A DNA stretch of 64,000 nucleotides, taken from Celeribacter sp. HF31 (lineage in GTDB: Bacteria > Pseudomonadota > Alphaproteobacteria > Rhodobacterales > Rhodobacteraceae). The notes under the pieces were generated by a model. It was not told the DNA's origin. It worked only from the letters and a program-made list of their open reading frames with translations, and did no database searches. Below, in pieces: positions 1-8,625 of the stretch. Every line of letters begins with the position of its first letter. Position 1 is the first letter of the stretch. A program made the translations under genes and the position numbers. The stretch is taken from contig NZ_JAATOT010000001.1 in the NCBI RefSeq assembly GCF_011806455.1, forward strand, positions 310,001 through 374,000, given 5' to 3'.

Positions 1-211
1 TGGCCTCATGCCATTTGTCTGTGTTTGGGGCGTCTGGACCGCTCCAACAACGCGGGAAGCGTTCGAAAAAAGGCTTGAGAAAAGACGGCGCAGAAAGTGA
101 AAACACGCTTCTGGCAAGAGTGGGCTTGCCGGGCGGGGGTGGACTTTAGGGGCGCAGTTTTGCCGGTTCAAAGTTTTTTCTCGCCCCCGACACTTTTTCG
201 CGATTCCCCGC
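1..211. other. Gene-free left edge
   Basis: I see no convincing coding frame, RNA gene or repeat in this stretch. It lies upstream of the tRNA-Asp promoter and may hold the 3' flank of a gene outside the window. A run of short A- and T-rich patches in otherwise GC-rich sequence is compatible with a non-coding upstream region. Confidence 0.5.
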
Positions 212-240
212 TTGACGAGGGCGCGCCCCGGCCATAGAAC
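212..240 (+). promoter_or_regulatory. Predicted sigma-70 promoter of the tRNA-Asp pair
   Basis: TTGACG at 212-217 and TAGAAC at 235-240 are separated by 17 bp, a good housekeeping promoter match for an alphaproteobacterium. The predicted start would lie about 30 bases before the first tRNA-Asp, and no other promoter is obvious before the second tRNA, so both are probably cotranscribed. Confidence 0.55.
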
Positions 241-279
241 GCCCCTCACGTTCAGGACACGGTCCTGATCGGGCAGCGG

Positions 280-356
280 GCGGTTGTAGCTCAGTTGGTT
301 AGAGTGCCGGCCTGTCACGCCGGAGGTCGCGGGTTCGAGCCCCGTCAACCGCGCCA
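280..356 (+). tRNA. tRNA-Asp(GTC)
   Basis: This is a complete 77-nt cloverleaf with the 3' CCA encoded. The acceptor stem pairs GCGGTTG with CAACCGC, the anticodon GTC sits at 314-316, and the T arm reads GGGTTCGAGCCCC. Discriminator base G is as expected for tRNA-Asp. It is the first of a tandem pair; the two copies differ at one D-loop base (T here, C in the second). Confidence 0.97.
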
Positions 357-418
357 TCGCTGCCGATCTATAGCCCCTCGGGGCACGCCTGAAAGGGCAC
401 TGTCTGAAAAGGCATCGC

Positions 419-495
419 GCGGTTGTAGCTCAGCTGGTTAGAGTGCCGGCCTGTCACGCCGGAGGTCGCGGGTTCGAGCCCCGTCAACCGCGCCA
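419..495 (+). tRNA. tRNA-Asp(GTC), second copy
   Basis: This is a 77-nt tRNA-Asp with the same acceptor stem, GTC anticodon and encoded CCA as the copy 62 bp upstream, differing by a single T-to-C change in the D loop. The spacer between the two holds a short GCCCC-TC-GGGGC self-complementary stretch at 373-384 but no separate promoter that I can identify. Confidence 0.97.
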
Positions 496-634
496 CTTTT
501 CCACAAAATATCAGTCTTGCGCGTCAAAGATCACCGTCAAAGATCACCATTGCCTCACCGGAATGTTGTCTTTGCCGTCTTGTGCCTTTGCCCCAAAGCG
601 ACACTATGGTCTGAACGGACATGCGGGGGAGATC

Positions 635-1483
635 ATGGGGACATCATATCACAGCAGTCAGCGACTGCGCCTGCTCGGCCTTTTGACGCTGACCCTCATG
701 GCCTTCGCGGCCAATTCGCTTTTGACCCGCGCGGCGCTCACCGATCCGGCCAATGGCGCACTGTCTTTTGCAGGTGTGCGGCTCGCCTCCGGGGCTCTGG
801 TGCTTTTGCTGATCGGCGCGCTGCGGGGGAACGCGCTCTTGCCAAAGCGTCAAGACATCCCTGCCATCGCAGCGCTCTTTGTCTACGCCGCCGCCTTTTC
901 GCTCTCTTACCGCGCCATGTCCGCCGCCAGCGGCGCGCTGATCCTTTTCGCCGTGGTGCAGGTCACCATGCTGGCCGTCGCCCGTGCGCGCGGGCTGCGG
1001 ATCGGGGCCTTGGGCGGGGCGGGGGTCATCCTGGCCATGGCGGGCTTGGTCTGGCTGCTGCTCCCCGGTCTGCAAGCGCCGCCCTTGGAGGCCGCTTTGC
1101 TCATGGCGCTTTCCGGTGTGGCCTGGGGCGTCTACAGTCTGCTGGGCCAAGGTGCCGGAGAGCCCACCGGGCGCACCATCCGCAACTTCATCGGTACCCT
1201 GCCGCTCGTGCTCCTCATCTTCCTCCTCAGCCCACCACAGCTCACCGGCTTCGGCTGGCTCATGGCCCTGCTGTCGGGCGGCGGCGCCTCCGCGCTCGGC
1301 TACATGCTCTGGTACCGCGTCCTGCCGAGGATCAGCGCCCCTCTGGCCGCCAGCGCACAGCTCTCCGTGCCGCTGATCACCGCCTTGGGCGGGGTGCTCT
1401 TCCTCGGTGAGGCGCTGGGGCTACGGTTCGTCCTGGCCTCCGTGCTGATCCTCGGGGGCATTTACCTGACCAGTAAACGCTGA
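635..1483 (+). CDS. DMT-family (EamA) transporter
   Basis: The 282-residue protein is almost entirely hydrophobic with about ten predicted membrane segments arranged as two EamA-like halves, the standard build of drug/metabolite transporters that export amino acids or other small metabolites across the inner membrane. The start is the ATG at 635, preceded by a GGGGGAGA ribosome-binding stretch; the frame stays open further upstream but would run through the tRNA-Asp gene. The substrate cannot be inferred. It converges on the pccR-like gene with only 2 bp between stop codons. Confidence 0.85.
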   Translation: MGTSYHSSQRLRLLGLLTLTLMAFAANSLLTRAALTDPANGALSFAGVRLASGALVLLLIGALRGNALLPKRQDIPAIAALFVYAAAFSLSYRAMSAASGALILFAVVQVTMLAVARARGLRIGALGGAGVILAMAGLVWLLLPGLQAPPLEAALLMALSGVAWGVYSLLGQGAGEPTGRTIRNFIGTLPLVLLIFLLSPPQLTGFGWLMALLSGGGASALGYMLWYRVLPRISAPLAASAQLSVPLITALGGVLFLGEALGLRFVLASVLILGGIYLTSKR

Positions 1484-1485
1484 AC

Positions 1486-2883
1486 CTAGTCGATCCGATA
1501 GGGCAGCGTGCCGCGGTCGTTCGGGTCGATGCTCAACCGCCGCTCCAAAGGCGGGATCGAGCGTTGGTGACAATCCCGGCGCTCGCAAATCCGACAGGAA
1601 ATCCCGATGGGCTCAAAGGCCGCCGGTTTCGACACGTCGAGATCGTCGGCATAGACCAGCTCGGAGGCATGGGTGACCTCGCAGCCCAGCCCGATCGCGT
1701 ATCGCCGCACCGGCGCATGAAAGGCGCCGCCGGGCTTCGAGACATCGCGTGCAATCGACAGATAGCGCACCCCGTCCGGCGTTTCCGCCAGTTGGCGCAG
1801 GAAATGTCCCGGCCGTTCAAAGGCTTGGTGCACATTCCATAGCGGGCAGGCACCGCCATAGCGGGCAAATTGCAGCCGTGTGGCGGAATGGCGTTTGGTG
1901 ATCGTCCCGGCCTGATCGACGCGGACGAAATAAAACGGAATCCCCTTGGCGCCGGGGCGTTGCAGGGTCGATAGCCGGTGTGCAACCTGCTCGACAGAGG
2001 CGCCGAACCTTTCGGCCAACATCTCAAGGTCATGCCGGGTCTCCTGTGCCGCTTCCAAAAACGCGCCATAGGGCAAAAGCGCAGCCCCCGCGAAATAATT
2101 CGCAAGGCCGATACGGGCGATCTGGCGAGCTTCTTCGCTTTGGAACCGTGCCAAATCAAGCGTCGCGTCGAGCAATTTGCCCTGTGTGACCAAGGCCAGT
2201 TGGTGCAGAATCTGGAACCGCCGCGTCGCGGTGGAGGCGCGCGAGGAAATCGTCAGTTCGCCCGCGCGCTCATCATAACGGCGCAGCTCCTTCGTGCCGC
2301 TGCGCAGTGTGATGCCCTTTTGCTCCAGCGTCTCGATCGCGGCGCGCACCACATCGCGGGCCTCGCCATGCGGGCGGGCAAAGTTTTCGGCGGCGCGGTC
2401 GACGGCGTCGAGGTAGTTGTCGCAGTAGTGAAAGAAGTCGCGGACCTCTTCCCAGGGGCTCGCGCGCGCCGGGCTGTCTTCGCGATCCAGCGCCTCGTCC
2501 ATCGAGGCGAGGCGCTCAGTGGTCTGGCGATAGGCGCGGTGCAACTCAAGAAAGGCGCGGGCGAGCGCAGGCGCGTTGGAGGCTGCGAGCCGCAGATCGG
2601 CCAAGGGCGGCGCGCCATCGGCAAAGACCGGATCGGCCAGCGCCTCGCGCATATCCGTGACCATGCGTTCGGCGTCGCCAGAGGACAGCTCGGTGACGTC
2701 AAAACCGAACTCCTGCGCCAAGGCGAGCACCACGCCGGTGGAGACCGGGCGGTTGTTGTTCTCCATCTGGTTGAGATAGGGCAGGGAGACGCCAAGTTTT
2801 TCGGCAAAGGCACGTTGCGTGAGGCCGAGCCGCGTGCGGGTCTCGCGCAATTTTGCGCCGGCATAGAGTTTTTGCTGGGCCAT
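1486..2883 (-). CDS. pccR: PccR-like short-chain fatty acyl-CoA regulator (ScfR family)
   Basis: A 465-residue transcription factor. Residues about 8-65 form an XRE-type helix-turn-helix (GLTQRAFAEKLGVSLPYLNQ), followed by an ImmA/IrrE-like middle region and the C-terminal DUF2083-type domain with a cysteine cluster (CRICERRDC) that in the related PrpR/RamB proteins is associated with an iron-sulfur cluster. The family senses short-chain acyl-CoA; Rhodobacter sphaeroides PccR activates propionyl-CoA carboxylase genes. The location 1.6 kb from pccB and the TTTGCAAA boxes in front of both its own gene and pccB support the same role here, including autoregulation (inference). Confidence 0.88.
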   Translation of the reverse strand: MAQQKLYAGAKLRETRTRLGLTQRAFAEKLGVSLPYLNQMENNNRPVSTGVVLALAQEFGFDVTELSSGDAERMVTDMREALADPVFADGAPPLADLRLAASNAPALARAFLELHRAYRQTTERLASMDEALDREDSPARASPWEEVRDFFHYCDNYLDAVDRAAENFARPHGEARDVVRAAIETLEQKGITLRSGTKELRRYDERAGELTISSRASTATRRFQILHQLALVTQGKLLDATLDLARFQSEEARQIARIGLANYFAGAALLPYGAFLEAAQETRHDLEMLAERFGASVEQVAHRLSTLQRPGAKGIPFYFVRVDQAGTITKRHSATRLQFARYGGACPLWNVHQAFERPGHFLRQLAETPDGVRYLSIARDVSKPGGAFHAPVRRYAIGLGCEVTHASELVYADDLDVSKPAAFEPIGISCRICERRDCHQRSIPPLERRLSIDPNDRGTLPYRID

Positions 2884-2923
2884 TTTTCCTCACTTTTGCC
2901 CCTCAAGAGGGGGCGTGACGCCT

Positions 2924-2951
2924 TTTGCAAAACAAGATTTGCCACTGCAAA
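2924..2951. promoter_or_regulatory. Predicted PccR operator upstream of pccR
   Basis: TTTGCAAA lies at 2924-2931, and at 2938-2951 there is a TTTGC-N4-GCAAA inverted repeat. Both sit about 40-70 bp upstream of the pccR start codon. TTTGCAAA elements are the known recognition units of RamB/PccR-type regulators, so this is a likely autoregulatory site. Confidence 0.65.
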
Positions 2952-3009
2952 CCCCGTCTGGCAAGAGGAGAAACGTCACATCCTGGCCGTGTGTCCTGTG
3001 AGGCTGGGG

Positions 3010-4227
3010 TCAGCTTTCCACAAAGATGCGTTCGCGGTGAATGACCCAAAGGGCCGCCAGAATGGAAGAGAAAGACGCGCAGAGCATGATGATCAAAAGC
3101 GGTGTCGCGCCGCCGTCTTCGGTCAAAACCGTGCCCGCAAAAGCCGACAGGATGGCGCCGCCGCCGATGAACATCGCGCCGCCGAGACCCGCTGCAGTGC
3201 CCGCCAAGTGAGGTCGCACGGAGAGCGATCCGGCGATGGAATTCGGCAATTGCATGCCATTGCCAAGACCCAAAAGCGTGATGAGCGCAAAGAAGCTCTC
3301 GGGTGTGGCGCGGTCGATCAGGAACAGCATGAGCGAGGCAAAGACACCCAACGAACAAATGCCCGCGCCGATCAGGATCATCGTGTTCATGCCGAAGCGG
3401 GCGGAGAATTTGCCCGCCAGAAAATTGCCGAAGAAATATCCCACGGCAGGCGCAGCCATATAGAGGCCAAGGCGGTCTTCGGTCAGGTGGAAAATATTGG
3501 AGCCCAGAAAGGGTGCGCCGCCCAGAAAGGCGAAATAGGCGCCGGAGGCGGTGGCGGCGGAGATGGCGTAGCCGAGAAAGCGTTGCGAGCGCATCAACTC
3601 GGGGAAACCGCGCAGCGTGTCGCGGACCGATCCGCCGGTTTTTGGGGCCGTTTCGCCCGAGTCGAAGATGACAATCACCAATAAAACAAGGCCAACGGCA
3701 AACAAAAGCCAGAAGCTGCTTTGCCAGCCGAAGAGCTTGGTCAGATAGCCGCCCACGGTTGGCGCCACCATCGGCACAAGCGACATGCCCATGGTGACAT
3801 AGGCGATCATCTGTGCGGCCTCTTCGCCCGGCACGATGTCGCGCACGATGGCGCGGGACAAGACCATGCCGGTGACGATCCCGGCCTGAACGGCGCGCAT
3901 CAGGAGAAAGATCTGCGCCGAAGGGGCGTAGATTGCGCCCAGCGTGGCCAAGAGGAAAATCACGATGCCGCCGATCAAAACCGGGCGCCGCCCGAAGCGG
4001 TCGGAAAGCGGCCCGACCACAAGTTGCAAGGCTGCGTTCACCGCAAGGAAAATCGCGATGGACAGCTGCATCACGCTATACTCTGTGCCGAAATATTCGG
4101 TCATTTCCGGCAGAGCGGGCAGGAAGACGTTCATGCTCATGGCGGAGGTGCCAGCCATGAGAACGAGCGTGAAGATATGCGGCGGGGTGCGCCTGTCGAG
4201 AAAACGTGAGATCGGTTTTTGAGCCAT
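3010..4227 (-). CDS. Bcr/CflA-family MFS efflux transporter
   Basis: The 405-residue protein has the 12-helix major-facilitator layout. The N-terminal motif region reads MNVFLPALPEMTEYF, and the cytoplasmic loop between helices 2 and 3 carries the family signature (GPLSDRFGRRPVL), with the MFS motif C-like region near VAPTVGGYL. Bcr/CflA proteins are proton-driven exporters of drugs or metabolites. It lies between pccR and pccB on the pccR strand, 126 bp upstream of pccR, and shares its upstream region with the divergent pccB. The substrate is unknown; a link to organic-acid export is speculative. Confidence 0.88.
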   Translation of the reverse strand: MAQKPISRFLDRRTPPHIFTLVLMAGTSAMSMNVFLPALPEMTEYFGTEYSVMQLSIAIFLAVNAALQLVVGPLSDRFGRRPVLIGGIVIFLLATLGAIYAPSAQIFLLMRAVQAGIVTGMVLSRAIVRDIVPGEEAAQMIAYVTMGMSLVPMVAPTVGGYLTKLFGWQSSFWLLFAVGLVLLVIVIFDSGETAPKTGGSVRDTLRGFPELMRSQRFLGYAISAATASGAYFAFLGGAPFLGSNIFHLTEDRLGLYMAAPAVGYFFGNFLAGKFSARFGMNTMILIGAGICSLGVFASLMLFLIDRATPESFFALITLLGLGNGMQLPNSIAGSLSVRPHLAGTAAGLGGAMFIGGGAILSAFAGTVLTEDGGATPLLIIMLCASFSSILAALWVIHRERIFVES

Positions 4228-4369
4228 TGCCTCACCATAGGTGGGTCTTGTTTTCTGTCTACGGAGATTCTGGCGCAGCGCGGCTTGGTTTTTGCACAGC
4301 TTGTGCGGGGCGTTGCGCGTATATTGCAGTCATGCTGTGAAAGTGTTGAGGCTTCGAGAGGGGTGAAAA

Positions 4370-4417
4370 TTTGCATTTTTGCGATTTTCAGCTGATATGC
4401 TTTGCATCTTTTGCAAA
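4370..4417. promoter_or_regulatory. Predicted PccR-binding region of pccB
   Basis: TTTGCATT at 4370-4377, TTTGCATC at 4401-4408 and a perfect TTTGCAAA at 4410-4417 cluster 70-120 bp upstream of the pccB start; a further TTTGCACA lies at 4291. The same core occurs upstream of pccR. The layout fits an activator bound ahead of the pccB promoter, but the spacing between half-sites (8-9 bp period) is not a textbook match. Confidence 0.6.
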
Positions 4418-4489
4418 TCTGCCAGACTCCGCTATGAAATATTATTGCTTCCGCCTATGGTGCGAGGGAAATGACGAGGAGGCCTATCC

Positions 4490-6022
4490 GTGAAAGACAT
4501 CATCAAAGAACTTCACGATCGCCGCGATGACGCCCGCCTGGGAGGGGGGCAGCGTCGCATCGACAGCCAGCATGCCAAGGGCAAGCTGACCGCGCGCGAA
4601 CGTATCGAGTTGCTTCTCGACGAAGACAGCTTCGAAGAGTTCGACATGTTCAAAACCCACCGCTGCACCGATTTCGGCATGGAAGCCAGCAAGCCTTACG
4701 GCGACGGTGTGATCACCGGCTGGGGCACGATCAATGGGCGGATGGTCTATGTCTTTTCGCAGGATTTTACGGTGTTCGGCGGGTCTTTGTCGGAAACCCA
4801 CGCCGAGAAAATCGTCAAGATCATGGATATGGCAGTGCAGAACGGCGCGCCTGTCATCGGTCTGAACGACTCGGGTGGTGCCCGGATTCAGGAAGGCGTC
4901 GCTTCGCTTGCGGGCTATGCCGAAGTGTTCCAGCGCAACATCATGGCCTCCGGCGTCGTGCCGCAGATCTCCGTCATCATGGGGCCCTGTGCCGGTGGGG
5001 CTGTCTATTCGCCCGCGATGACCGACTTCATCTTCATGGTGAAAGACACCTCTTATATGTTCGTGACCGGCCCCGACGTGGTGAAAACCGTGACGAACGA
5101 GGTGGTGACCGCCGAGGAATTGGGCGGGGCCTCGACGCACACCAAGAAATCCTCCGTCGCCGACGGTGCGTTTGAAAACGACGTCGAAGCACTGACCGAA
5201 GTGCGTCGCCTCGTCGATTTCCTGCCGCTCAACAACCGTGAAAAAGCGCCGGTCCGCCCGTTCTTTGACGAACCAAACCGGATCGAAGCCTCGCTCGACA
5301 CGATCATCCCGGACAACGCGAACACGCCCTATGACATGAAAGAAGTGATCCACAAGATCGCGGACGAGGGCGATTTCTACGAGATTCAGGAAGACCACGC
5401 CAAGAACATCATCACCGGGTTCATCCGCCTCGAAGGCCAGACGGTCGGCGTGGTGGCGAACCAGCCGATGGTGCTCGCGGGCTGTCTCGACATCGACAGC
5501 TCGAAGAAAGCCGCCCGTTTCGTGCGCTTCTGCGACGCGTTCGAAATTCCGGTGCTGACGTTGGTCGATGTGCCGGGCTTCTTGCCGGGGACCTCTCAAG
5601 AATATGGCGGCGTGATCAAACATGGCGCGAAGCTTCTGTTCGCTTACGGCGAAGCGACCGTGCCGAAAGTGACCGTGATCACCCGTAAGGCCTACGGCGG
5701 CGCCTATGACGTGATGGCGTCGAAACACCTGCGCGGTGATTTCAACTACGCCTGGCCGACCGCCGAGATTGCAGTGATGGGTGCCAAAGGGGCGACCGAA
5801 ATCATCCATCGTGCCGATCTTGGCGATGCCGACAAAATCGCGGCCCACACGCAAAACTACGAAGACCGGTTTGCGAACCCCTTCGTGGCGGCGGAACGCG
5901 GGTTCATCGACGAGGTGATCCAACCGCGTTCGACCCGCAAACGTGTGGCCCGGGCCTTCGCGAGCTTGCGCAATAAAAAGCTCGAGAACCCGTGGAAGAA
6001 GCACGACAACATTCCGCTCTGA
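4490..6022 (+). CDS. pccB: Propionyl-CoA carboxylase beta subunit (carboxyltransferase)
   Basis: The 510-residue protein is the carboxyltransferase half of biotin-dependent propionyl-CoA carboxylase, which moves CO2 from carboxybiotin to propionyl-CoA to give methylmalonyl-CoA. Length and the two crotonase-like halves match Pcc[20 protein letters not shown] and [12 protein letters not shown] mark the acyl-CoA and carboxybiotin binding loops. Translation starts at GTG 4490 with AGGAGG 7 bp upstream. Its alpha subunit lies 2.7 kb downstream on the same strand, after four accessory genes and a small lipoprotein gene. Confidence 0.97.
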   Translation: MKDIIKELHDRRDDARLGGGQRRIDSQHAKGKLTARERIELLLDEDSFEEFDMFKTHRCTDFGMEASKPYGDGVITGWGTINGRMVYVFSQDFTVFGGSLSETHAEKIVKIMDMAVQNGAPVIGLNDSGGARIQEGVASLAGYAEVFQRNIMASGVVPQISVIMGPCAGGAVYSPAMTDFIFMVKDTSYMFVTGPDVVKTVTNEVVTAEELGGASTHTKKSSVADGAFENDVEALTEVRRLVDFLPLNNREKAPVRPFFDEPNRIEASLDTIIPDNANTPYDMKEVIHKIADEGDFYEIQEDHAKNIITGFIRLEGQTVGVVANQPMVLAGCLDIDSSKKAARFVRFCDAFEIPVLTLVDVPGFLPGTSQEYGGVIKHGAKLLFAYGEATVPKVTVITRKAYGGAYDVMASKHLRGDFNYAWPTAEIAVMGAKGATEIIHRADLGDADKIAAHTQNYEDRFANPFVAAERGFIDEVIQPRSTRKRVARAFASLRNKKLENPWKKHDNIPL

Positions 6023-6032
6023 GGCGGATGTT

Positions 6033-6419
6033 GTGAGCCGAACTCGTTGGCATATGTCCGAGGTGGACGGCGCGCTCATCGTGGCGCGCCGCATCCCCGC
6101 CCGTTTCGATGTCGCGGCCACGACCGTGATCGCGGGCGGGGCGGGTTTGCGCAAATCCCGCGTGGCGCATCAGGTGCGTCAGGACATGTGGCGGGCGCTG
6201 CAATCCCTGCGCGGGCTGGCACCCGTGGTGCGGGTGGCGGTGCAGGGTGCGGATCTGGAGATCACCGCAGGCGGCATGATCGCGGGGCGGTTCCCGAAAC
6301 ACGACAGCGAAGCCCGCATTCAGGCGGTGCTCGATGATCCCGATAATCGCGCCCGTTGGGCTCGGTTCGCCCAAAGAGGCACTGTGAGAGACACGAAGAC
6401 AGAGGAGGCCATGACATGA
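6033..6419 (+). CDS. Hypothetical protein of the pcc cluster
   Basis: A 128-residue soluble protein I do not recognise. The start chosen is GTG 6033, preceded by GAGG at 6021-6024; the in-frame ATG at 6054 is an alternative. It begins 10 bp after pccB, and its stop overlaps the next start in an ATGA, so it is very probably cotranscribed and coupled. It is basic in the first half (many Arg) with no signal peptide or membrane segment. A role in carboxylase assembly or regulation is only suggested by position. Confidence 0.7.
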   Translation: MSRTRWHMSEVDGALIVARRIPARFDVAATTVIAGGAGLRKSRVAHQVRQDMWRALQSLRGLAPVVRVAVQGADLEITAGGMIAGRFPKHDSEARIQAVLDDPDNRARWARFAQRGTVRDTKTEEAMT

Positions 6420-6829
6420 TTGCAAGACGCATCGCATCTGCGGCTTTGGCCTCTGTCGTGGGCTTTGCCGCCTTGGCGGAATTGACGCCCGTCGAGGCGC
6501 AGGACTTGACCGTGCCTTCCGGCCAGCCGGTGGAATTTTTCGAAACCGTGATGGATCAGCCCGCCATGGGGCTCACTGCGCGGTTTCGGTTTCTCGCACC
6601 TGAGCTGCCGCGCTATTTGAAAGACCTGTCTTATGAGGAGCTTGAGGCCGATCTTTCGGCGCTTTGCGTCGGCTACGCCTTGCCGCGCCTCGGCACACCG
6701 GAACCTGCGATGATCGTGATTTCGCTTTCCGAAGCCCCGACCGAATTCGGATCGCCTGATCCAGATGTGGCGCAGGTCTTTGAGGCCTATCGTCCGGTGG
6801 ATGGCGTCTGTGAATGGGAGGCGTTTTGA
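6416..6829 (+). CDS. Small secreted protein of the pcc cluster
   Basis: A 137-residue protein with an N-terminal signal peptide (MIARRIASAALASVVGF onward) and a probable cleavage site after VEA at about residue 24. The mature part is acidic with one cysteine mid-chain and one near the C-terminus that could form a disulfide. It resembles small uncharacterised periplasmic proteins seen in Rhodobacteraceae (possibly the DUF6497 group; I cannot verify this). ATGA overlap with the preceding gene indicates translational coupling. Function unknown. Confidence 0.75.
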   Translation: MIARRIASAALASVVGFAALAELTPVEAQDLTVPSGQPVEFFETVMDQPAMGLTARFRFLAPELPRYLKDLSYEELEADLSALCVGYALPRLGTPEPAMIVISLSEAPTEFGSPDPDVAQVFEAYRPVDGVCEWEAF

Positions 6830-6830
6830 G

Positions 6831-7586
6831 ATGACCATGAAATGGGTTGATGAAATCTATGACGCTCTTGATGCTCTTGGTGGCGCTGCGCGATATAGTG
6901 ATCTCTATGAATATATTGAGAGAACGACTGATCGTGATTTAACGCCGCATTGGAAAAGCCCTGTTCGTAGAACCATCCAGCAGCATTCTAGCGACTCAGA
7001 AGTCTTCTGCTATGAAGATCTTTTTGAGCATCTTGGTCGCGGCTTTTGGGGAATACGTGGTAAATTGATCCCTCTGGAGCGTATCGAAGAACTGTCTAAG
7101 AAAAGCTCTGAAGAGATTGTCTCTGATGTGTTGGTTAAAGAACATTTGCGTAAGCGTCCGGTTAGAAAAAATATTCCACGCGGCCCGAAGTTCCACATGT
7201 TCTCCAACGGCCCGCGTCCCGTCGCGCCGTTTTCGCATGCGGTCGAGGACGATGGCTGGGTCATTCTGACCGGCCAGATGCCGACCGATCCAAACGCCCC
7301 CGACGCGCCTCTCCCGGATGGGATCGAGGCGCAGACGCGCCGCGTGATGGACAATCTTTTACTTATTTTGAATGAACTGGGCCTTGGTGCCGAGCATATT
7401 ATGCAGTGCCGCTGTTTCCTGACTGAGTTCGAACGCGACTACGCCCTGTTCAACGAGACCTACAAAAGCTACTTCCCTCTCGATCGGCTTCCGGCGCGCA
7501 CCACAGTGGGCGTGACCGCGTTGGCCGTGGGCGCATTGGTCGAGATCGACCTGATTGCGCGCAGACCTGATGAGGGAGACAGCTGA
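6831..7586 (+). CDS. Winged-helix / RidA fusion protein
   Basis: The 251-residue protein joins two unrelated parts. Residues about 4-76 look like the small winged-helix domain often fused to restriction or HNH enzymes (WKSPVRRTIQQHSSDSEVF, ending GRGFWGIR). Residues about 118-245 are a RidA/YjgF domain with the conserved arginine (R223 in PARTTVGVTAL) that binds the carboxylate of 2-imino acids in active RidA deaminases. The 5' 350 bp are strikingly AT-rich, whereas the RidA part has the local GC-rich codon use, suggesting that the N-terminal domain was acquired and fused. The start is ATG 6831, 1 bp after the preceding stop; a second ATG lies at 6837. Confidence 0.8.
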   Translation: MTMKWVDEIYDALDALGGAARYSDLYEYIERTTDRDLTPHWKSPVRRTIQQHSSDSEVFCYEDLFEHLGRGFWGIRGKLIPLERIEELSKKSSEEIVSDVLVKEHLRKRPVRKNIPRGPKFHMFSNGPRPVAPFSHAVEDDGWVILTGQMPTDPNAPDAPLPDGIEAQTRRVMDNLLLILNELGLGAEHIMQCRCFLTEFERDYALFNETYKSYFPLDRLPARTTVGVTALAVGALVEIDLIARRPDEGDS

Positions 7587-8020
7587 TGGCACGCGACTAC
7601 ATGCTCAAACACAAGGGGTTTCCGGGGCGTTTGCCCGGCTCCGATTATCAATTCGTCATTCGACGCGCGAACCCGAAAGGCGTGACGCCTCTGAAGGCGT
7701 TGGAGCGCTACAAGGACCGCAAACCGGCCGACAAACGCGCCGATGCCGGTTTCATGAAGGCGCTCTGGGAGCATTTCGGTGAGGAGGCGTTTGAACGTGG
7801 CAATCTCGATGCCGGGCGTCTGTCCTGGCTTTTCGGGCGCGAAGTGGTGCCTGCGGACCCGGAGGATTTCGATCCGGCGTCCTATGAGGCGCTTTTGCAA
7901 ATCGACCTGCGCCGCGCCATGGCCTCTTTCCCCGAAATCTTCGCCGAGGACGAGGTCGAAGAGATGCCCGACTGGGACGAGATGTGGAACGGCGATAATG
8001 ACGAGGACATGAGGGACTGA
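7586..8020 (+). CDS. Hypothetical protein of the pcc cluster
   Basis: A 144-residue, strongly acidic cytoplasmic protein (C-terminus rich in Asp/Glu, with DWDEMWNGDNDEDM). Its ATG shares one base with the preceding stop (TGATG), so it is coupled to the winged-helix/RidA gene. No known domain, signal peptide or membrane segment is visible. It is the last gene of the tight group starting at pccB; about 350 bp without a gene follow. Confidence 0.75.
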   Translation: MARDYMLKHKGFPGRLPGSDYQFVIRRANPKGVTPLKALERYKDRKPADKRADAGFMKALWEHFGEEAFERGNLDAGRLSWLFGREVVPADPEDFDPASYEALLQIDLRRAMASFPEIFAEDEVEEMPDWDEMWNGDNDEDMRD

Positions 8021-8372
8021 TGCGCGGGTTTTCGCTTGGCATACCGGCATTTGCGCGAACTGCTGCCCATATCGGCGGGCAGGGCGGGCATGGCCTTGTG
8101 AGCGAGCGGATTACATCCCATCCTTTTCCCATGGCAATGACGACCAGCAACGTCGGAGCCTGTTCTGAAAACCGTTACCCTTCCCCTCTGGCGAGGTCCG
8201 TGCTCCCCCCGCGCGGCCCTCGCCACTCTTTCTTTTCAGGATGCGTGGGTCGCAAGGATAAAGCGGCTGGGCGTGGTTTCGCCCATGCCCTGTGTACGCG
8301 CGAAAATCTCTTTTCGATGGGGTTGACCTGGGCTAGCATTGGCGCAGTCATAACCACATCAAGAGCAGAAAA
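8021..8372. other. Non-coding interval before the small lipoprotein gene
   Basis: No coding frame here has convincing composition; the frame open from 8020 runs antagonistically through the lipoprotein gene and is rejected. TTGACC at 8323-8328 could be a -35 element for the lipoprotein gene, but I see no good -10 at the right distance. I detect no repeat or structured RNA. Confidence 0.4.
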
Positions 8373-8573
8373 ATGCGCAAATCCATTCTTATCCTTTCCC
8401 TCGTTTCCGTCTCCGCCCTTGCGGGCTGTTTGCAGACAGACGGCGAACGTGCTCTCGCCGGTGCCGCTGCGGGTGCCGTCGTCGCCGATGCGACCGACAA
8501 CAACGCGCTCACCGGCGCGGCTCTCGGTGCGCTCGCAGGCACCTACTGCGACGACGCAGGCATCTGTAACTGA
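8373..8573 (+). CDS. Small lipoprotein with glycine-zipper-like repeats
   Basis: A 66-residue precursor with a classic lipoprotein signal (MRKSILILSLVSVSALAGC; lipobox LAGC, lipidated Cys19). The mature part contains small-residue repeats (AGAAAGAVVADAT and TGAALGALAGTY) like the glycine zippers of Slt/17-kDa-type lipoproteins, and two further cysteines near the C-terminus. It probably sits in an outer-membrane or periplasmic leaflet. It is followed by a terminator and so seems to be a separate transcription unit within the pcc cluster. Confidence 0.8.
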   Translation: MRKSILILSLVSVSALAGCLQTDGERALAGAAAGAVVADATDNNALTGAALGALAGTYCDDAGICN

Positions 8574-8625
8574 TCATAACCGTCTGAACGGCCGTCTGAC
8601 GCGGCCTTTGGACCGGAGTGTTGAG

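Noticed and set aside
373-384. Terminator between the tRNA-Asp genes
   Set aside because: The GCCCC-TC-GGGGC stem has only a 2-base loop and no T run, so it is unlikely to stop transcription.
443-634. N-terminal extension of the EamA transporter
   Set aside because: The open frame would translate through the second tRNA-Asp; the ATG at 635 has a good ribosome-binding site and begins just before the first membrane helix.
4484-6154. 556-codon open frame antisense to pccB
   Set aside because: It runs fully opposite a certain gene; such frames are common in GC-rich codon-biased DNA, and the translation lacks any known domain and is rich in His/Arg/Gly.
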